A DNA stretch of 64,000 nucleotides from Neelides folsomi (lineage: Eukaryota; Arthropoda; Collembola; Neelipleona; Neelidae). The stretch is taken from the NCBI GenBank assembly GCA_034687125.1, contig JAQGBZ010000263.1, positions 1-64,000 of the forward strand. Direction: 5' to 3'. The notes below the pieces were generated by a model. It was given only the letters and a program-made list of their open reading frames with translations, was not told where the DNA came from and searched no databases. Shown in pieces: positions 61,814 through 64,000 of this stretch (its first letter is position 1; each line of letters opens with the position of its first letter). Both the position numbers and the translations under genes were made by a program.

Positions 61814-62539
61814 TCAGTTCTGCTTCTTCACAATATGAATTTTCCGATTCGACAAACAGGCCATATACGATTGAGCACCAAAGTTGACTAAAAACAAGAG
61901 TATTGTAATTCAAAAAAATGAACAACTCCATATTTTTATCAGTTGAATTTTAGCATTTATTAATATTTTACCTGTTAATCTGTTCCAATTCCAATTCTGA
62001 GCATTATCCAAAGATCCGTTGTGGTTGCTGCCTCTTCCATTTGGATTGTCACCACTTCCATTTGTTCTGTCAGCATCTTCGTCTAATGATGAAACGGCTA
62101 AGGAATGGCTCATTAATTGGATCATCTGTTGAGATGTGACCTCGCTACTTGACAACTCTCCTGAAGACTACAAAAACATTGTAACAATTAATTCTAATTC
62201 ATTGAAAATGAATAACTGACTAAAAAATGTACACTCACACATTTCATATTGTAAGAATGACATTTTATCAAATTATTAAAATTGATTAATGAAAGATTAC
62301 CGATATGATGGATCCATCTTCTTGAATAACCATTGACCCAACAAGGCCACTTCCGTATTTGTCAACGACCATCGTGGTCTGTGCAATAAATTGCAATTAA
62401 ATTAGTTTTGAGAATGTTTTGATAAATACTCTAGTACATGGAAGTTCAGACAAACCTCTCTTTTTCTCTTTCTAGCCTTCCTTGCTAAATTCTCCGGCTC
62501 ACAATTTACTTTCCTCCCACTTCTCCATACATTCACCAT
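61814..62539 (-). CDS. LAMTOR4: LAMTOR4-like subunit of the Ragulator complex
   Basis: Exons in coding order: 62539-62456 (least certain), 62378-62301, 62167-61972, 61887-61814. LAMTOR4 is a small roadblock-fold subunit of Ragulator, which anchors Rag GTPases and mTORC1 to lysosomes. The match is the first strand pair, YGSGLVGSMVIQEDGSIISS followed by SGELSSSEVTSQQMIQLM, and the last strands, LTVNFGAQSYMACLSNRKIH then IVKKQN. Starting at 62539 (in-frame TGA 12 nt upstream) gives 143 aa with a basic N-terminus; starting at 62372 gives 113 aa. The middle differs from known LAMTOR4: an Asp/Asn/Gly/Ser-rich stretch (DADRTNGSGDNPNGRGSNHN) replaces the usual third strand region. Confidence 0.7.
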
Positions 62540-62866
62540 AGACTGTTCTCATTACCTGATGTTGACTCGGAATTTACCTTGATAAAATATGTAATATGCA
62601 TAAAGAGCTGTAATTGCCATTCATATAAAATTCACATAAATGTAAATTTTTGTTATAATATAGCTGAAAAGATGCAAGATTTTCAAAGTTTGAGAGCAAG
62701 AGAGTGCGAAGAAATCAGTAAATGAAAGATATTTTTATTGATACTACTGTATTTATTTAATTAATTTATGTGTTACAAGTCGAGTATTAGTTAAATAAAG
62801 TAATAATATTATGTAATAATATTATTACTTAATCCATTAAATAAGCAATCATTAGAATTTGTAATA

Positions 62867-64000
62867 CAGGGGGTGAATGATTCAAGTTGAAATGATTCAA
62901 AACGTTAGGTTTACGAATCAAATTATGGAAATCCCGCCAGTTCCTTTGTTCATATGTGATCACATAATGATCTTTAAATATCGCTTAACTATTTTTCTTA
63001 AAATAATGGTTAGGGGTTCAAAATTTAACCCGGAAGTTGAAGGGTTAGTAAAAGCATATATCAGTGAAAGTTACTCTTATAGTGAAATTGTTAGAGTTTG
63101 GGCACACAGTTTCAATTAGCAAAATATCGCGAATTAAACGGGCAATTGGAAAAAGAAAAGCAAAACGTCAAAATATGGAAACACCCCCAAGAAAATCAAA
63201 ACCGAGAAAAGTAAACAGCTATTTTGCGAAAATTAAAACTTTTTACCTCTTTGGAGAATCCACCCAGCCAAAGACAAATGGCGCGAAAACTTCACTTTTC
63301 TCAACACACAGTTCACCGGTTAATTAAAACCAAAATCAAGAAAAATGTGAGAAGGAAGCAAAATGTTCACGTTCTCAAAGAAAATCCCATTCAACAAAGG
63401 TAAGGAAAATTGAGAAATCAAAATTTAAATCATGATTTGATTTTTGCAGATTTGAAACCGCCAAAAAGTTCAAGGAAAAATATTTGAACAAAAAGAAATA
63501 CGAGTATGTGGTGACAATTGACGAAGCCATGTTCGCGACTGTGAAGAAAAATTTGCTACGTTCCTCAAGGAGAGAAAATTCCTGGATTGTGCCAAAAGGC
63601 CGTTTTAAACAAAGTTTCATGGTCGTCGCCGCAATGTCCGGTCGTGGTGTTTTTCCGCTCATTCAGGTACCACCAAGAGTAAAAATTAATGCAGAATGGT
63701 ACATTAAACAAGTCTTAAAACCCCTCTGTGAAAAATGGATCCCAAAAATGTACGGAAATGAAACAAAGTCGTCATTCATCATGACCACGCCACATCTAAC
63801 AAGGCAAAAAACTGCGGATTATGCTGAAGTAAAACGGAAATTAGGAATAACAATAATTCCTATGAATGAAACTCTTGTGAAATCTCCCGATGCCGCTCCA
63901 ATGGATTTTTTCTCATTTGGGTACCTGAAGCAAAAACTACATGCGAGCAAAACTTTCCCCAAAAATGGAGATTTTATAAAGTTGAAGGAGATTTGGCGAA
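62867..64000 (+). mobile_element. Mariner-like transposon, truncated by the right window edge
   Basis: The left end starts cagggggtgaatgattcaag after a TA. A transposase begins at about 63006 (MVRGSKFNPEVEGLVKAYI) and continues through all three catalytic regions: VVTIDEAMFA, IHHDHATSN and VKSPDAAPMDFFSF. The last two acidic residues are about 35-37 residues apart, fitting mariner-type enzymes. The right terminus is outside the window. Confidence 0.8.
63006..64000 (+). pseudogene. Broken mariner-like transposase
   Basis: The reading frame changes near 63090-63105 (between SEIVR and FGHTVSISK), again before ENPIQQRFETAKKF, and on both sides of the HHDHATSN motif near 63765-63815. No single frame spans the catalytic domain, so the copy is inactive. 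The N-terminal helix-turn-helix part and the three catalytic motifs are otherwise recognisable. Confidence 0.8.

Overview
The window is nuclear DNA from an intron-rich, AT-rich animal. The proteins look most like arthropod or other invertebrate orthologues; a springtail or similar non-insect hexapod is possible, but the sequence alone does not settle this. Most introns are 50-150 bp with GT-AG ends, and two use GC-AG. I joined exons by hand from splice sites, reading frame and remembered family similarity. Every complete model below sums to a whole number of codons.

Layout, left to right. (1) 1-2739, plus strand: 3' part of an RSK (p90 ribosomal S6 kinase), with linker and C-terminal kinase domain; the 5' part lies off the left edge. 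(2) 12077-3363, minus: complete 33-exon ABC transporter of the ABCC4/MRP4 type (1,406 aa), convergent with RSK. (3) 14836-13657, minus: TatD-type metal-dependent nuclease (TATDN1-like, 300 aa). (4) 16291-27533, plus: AREL1-type HECT E3 ubiquitin ligase (984 aa) whose third intron carries a decayed Mutator-like transposon with ~106-bp inverted repeats. (5) 30345-51299, plus: complete UBR4/purity-of-essence E3 ligase (42 exons, about 5,180 aa), filling a third of the window. (6) 53993-52485, minus: Mo25/CAB39 (335 aa). (7) 55653-57274, plus: Phafin/PLEKHF (PH-FYVE, 256 aa). (8) 60559-59273, minus: F-box protein with leucine-rich-like repeats (378 aa). (9) 62539-61814, minus: LAMTOR4-like Ragulator subunit. 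(10) 62867 to the right edge: a broken mariner-like transposon.

Mobile DNA is frequent but mostly small and dead: a 455-bp inverted-repeat element in ABCC4, the 2.2-kb MULE in AREL1, a 188-bp pogo-like element at 28.2 kb, a 0.9-kb Tc1/mariner relic in a UBR4 intron, a 175-bp fold-back just after UBR4, and the right-edge mariner. All intragenic copies sit in introns.

The genes are a chance mixture of conserved housekeeping and signalling loci, not an operon-like system. Two are E3 ligases (AREL1, UBR4), one is a probable SCF substrate adaptor (F-box), and three touch growth or energy signalling or endosomes (RSK, CAB39, LAMTOR4, plus Phafin at endosomes). I see no RNA genes, CRISPR array or prokaryotic-type system. 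The points most worth checking are the altered catalytic loop of the RSK C-terminal kinase, the 17-nt micro-exon inside an ABC Walker A motif, the MULE with repeated motifs in its termini, an Asn/Gly-rich insertion in the LAMTOR4-like protein, and a 224-bp apparently perfect direct duplication near 58 kb.
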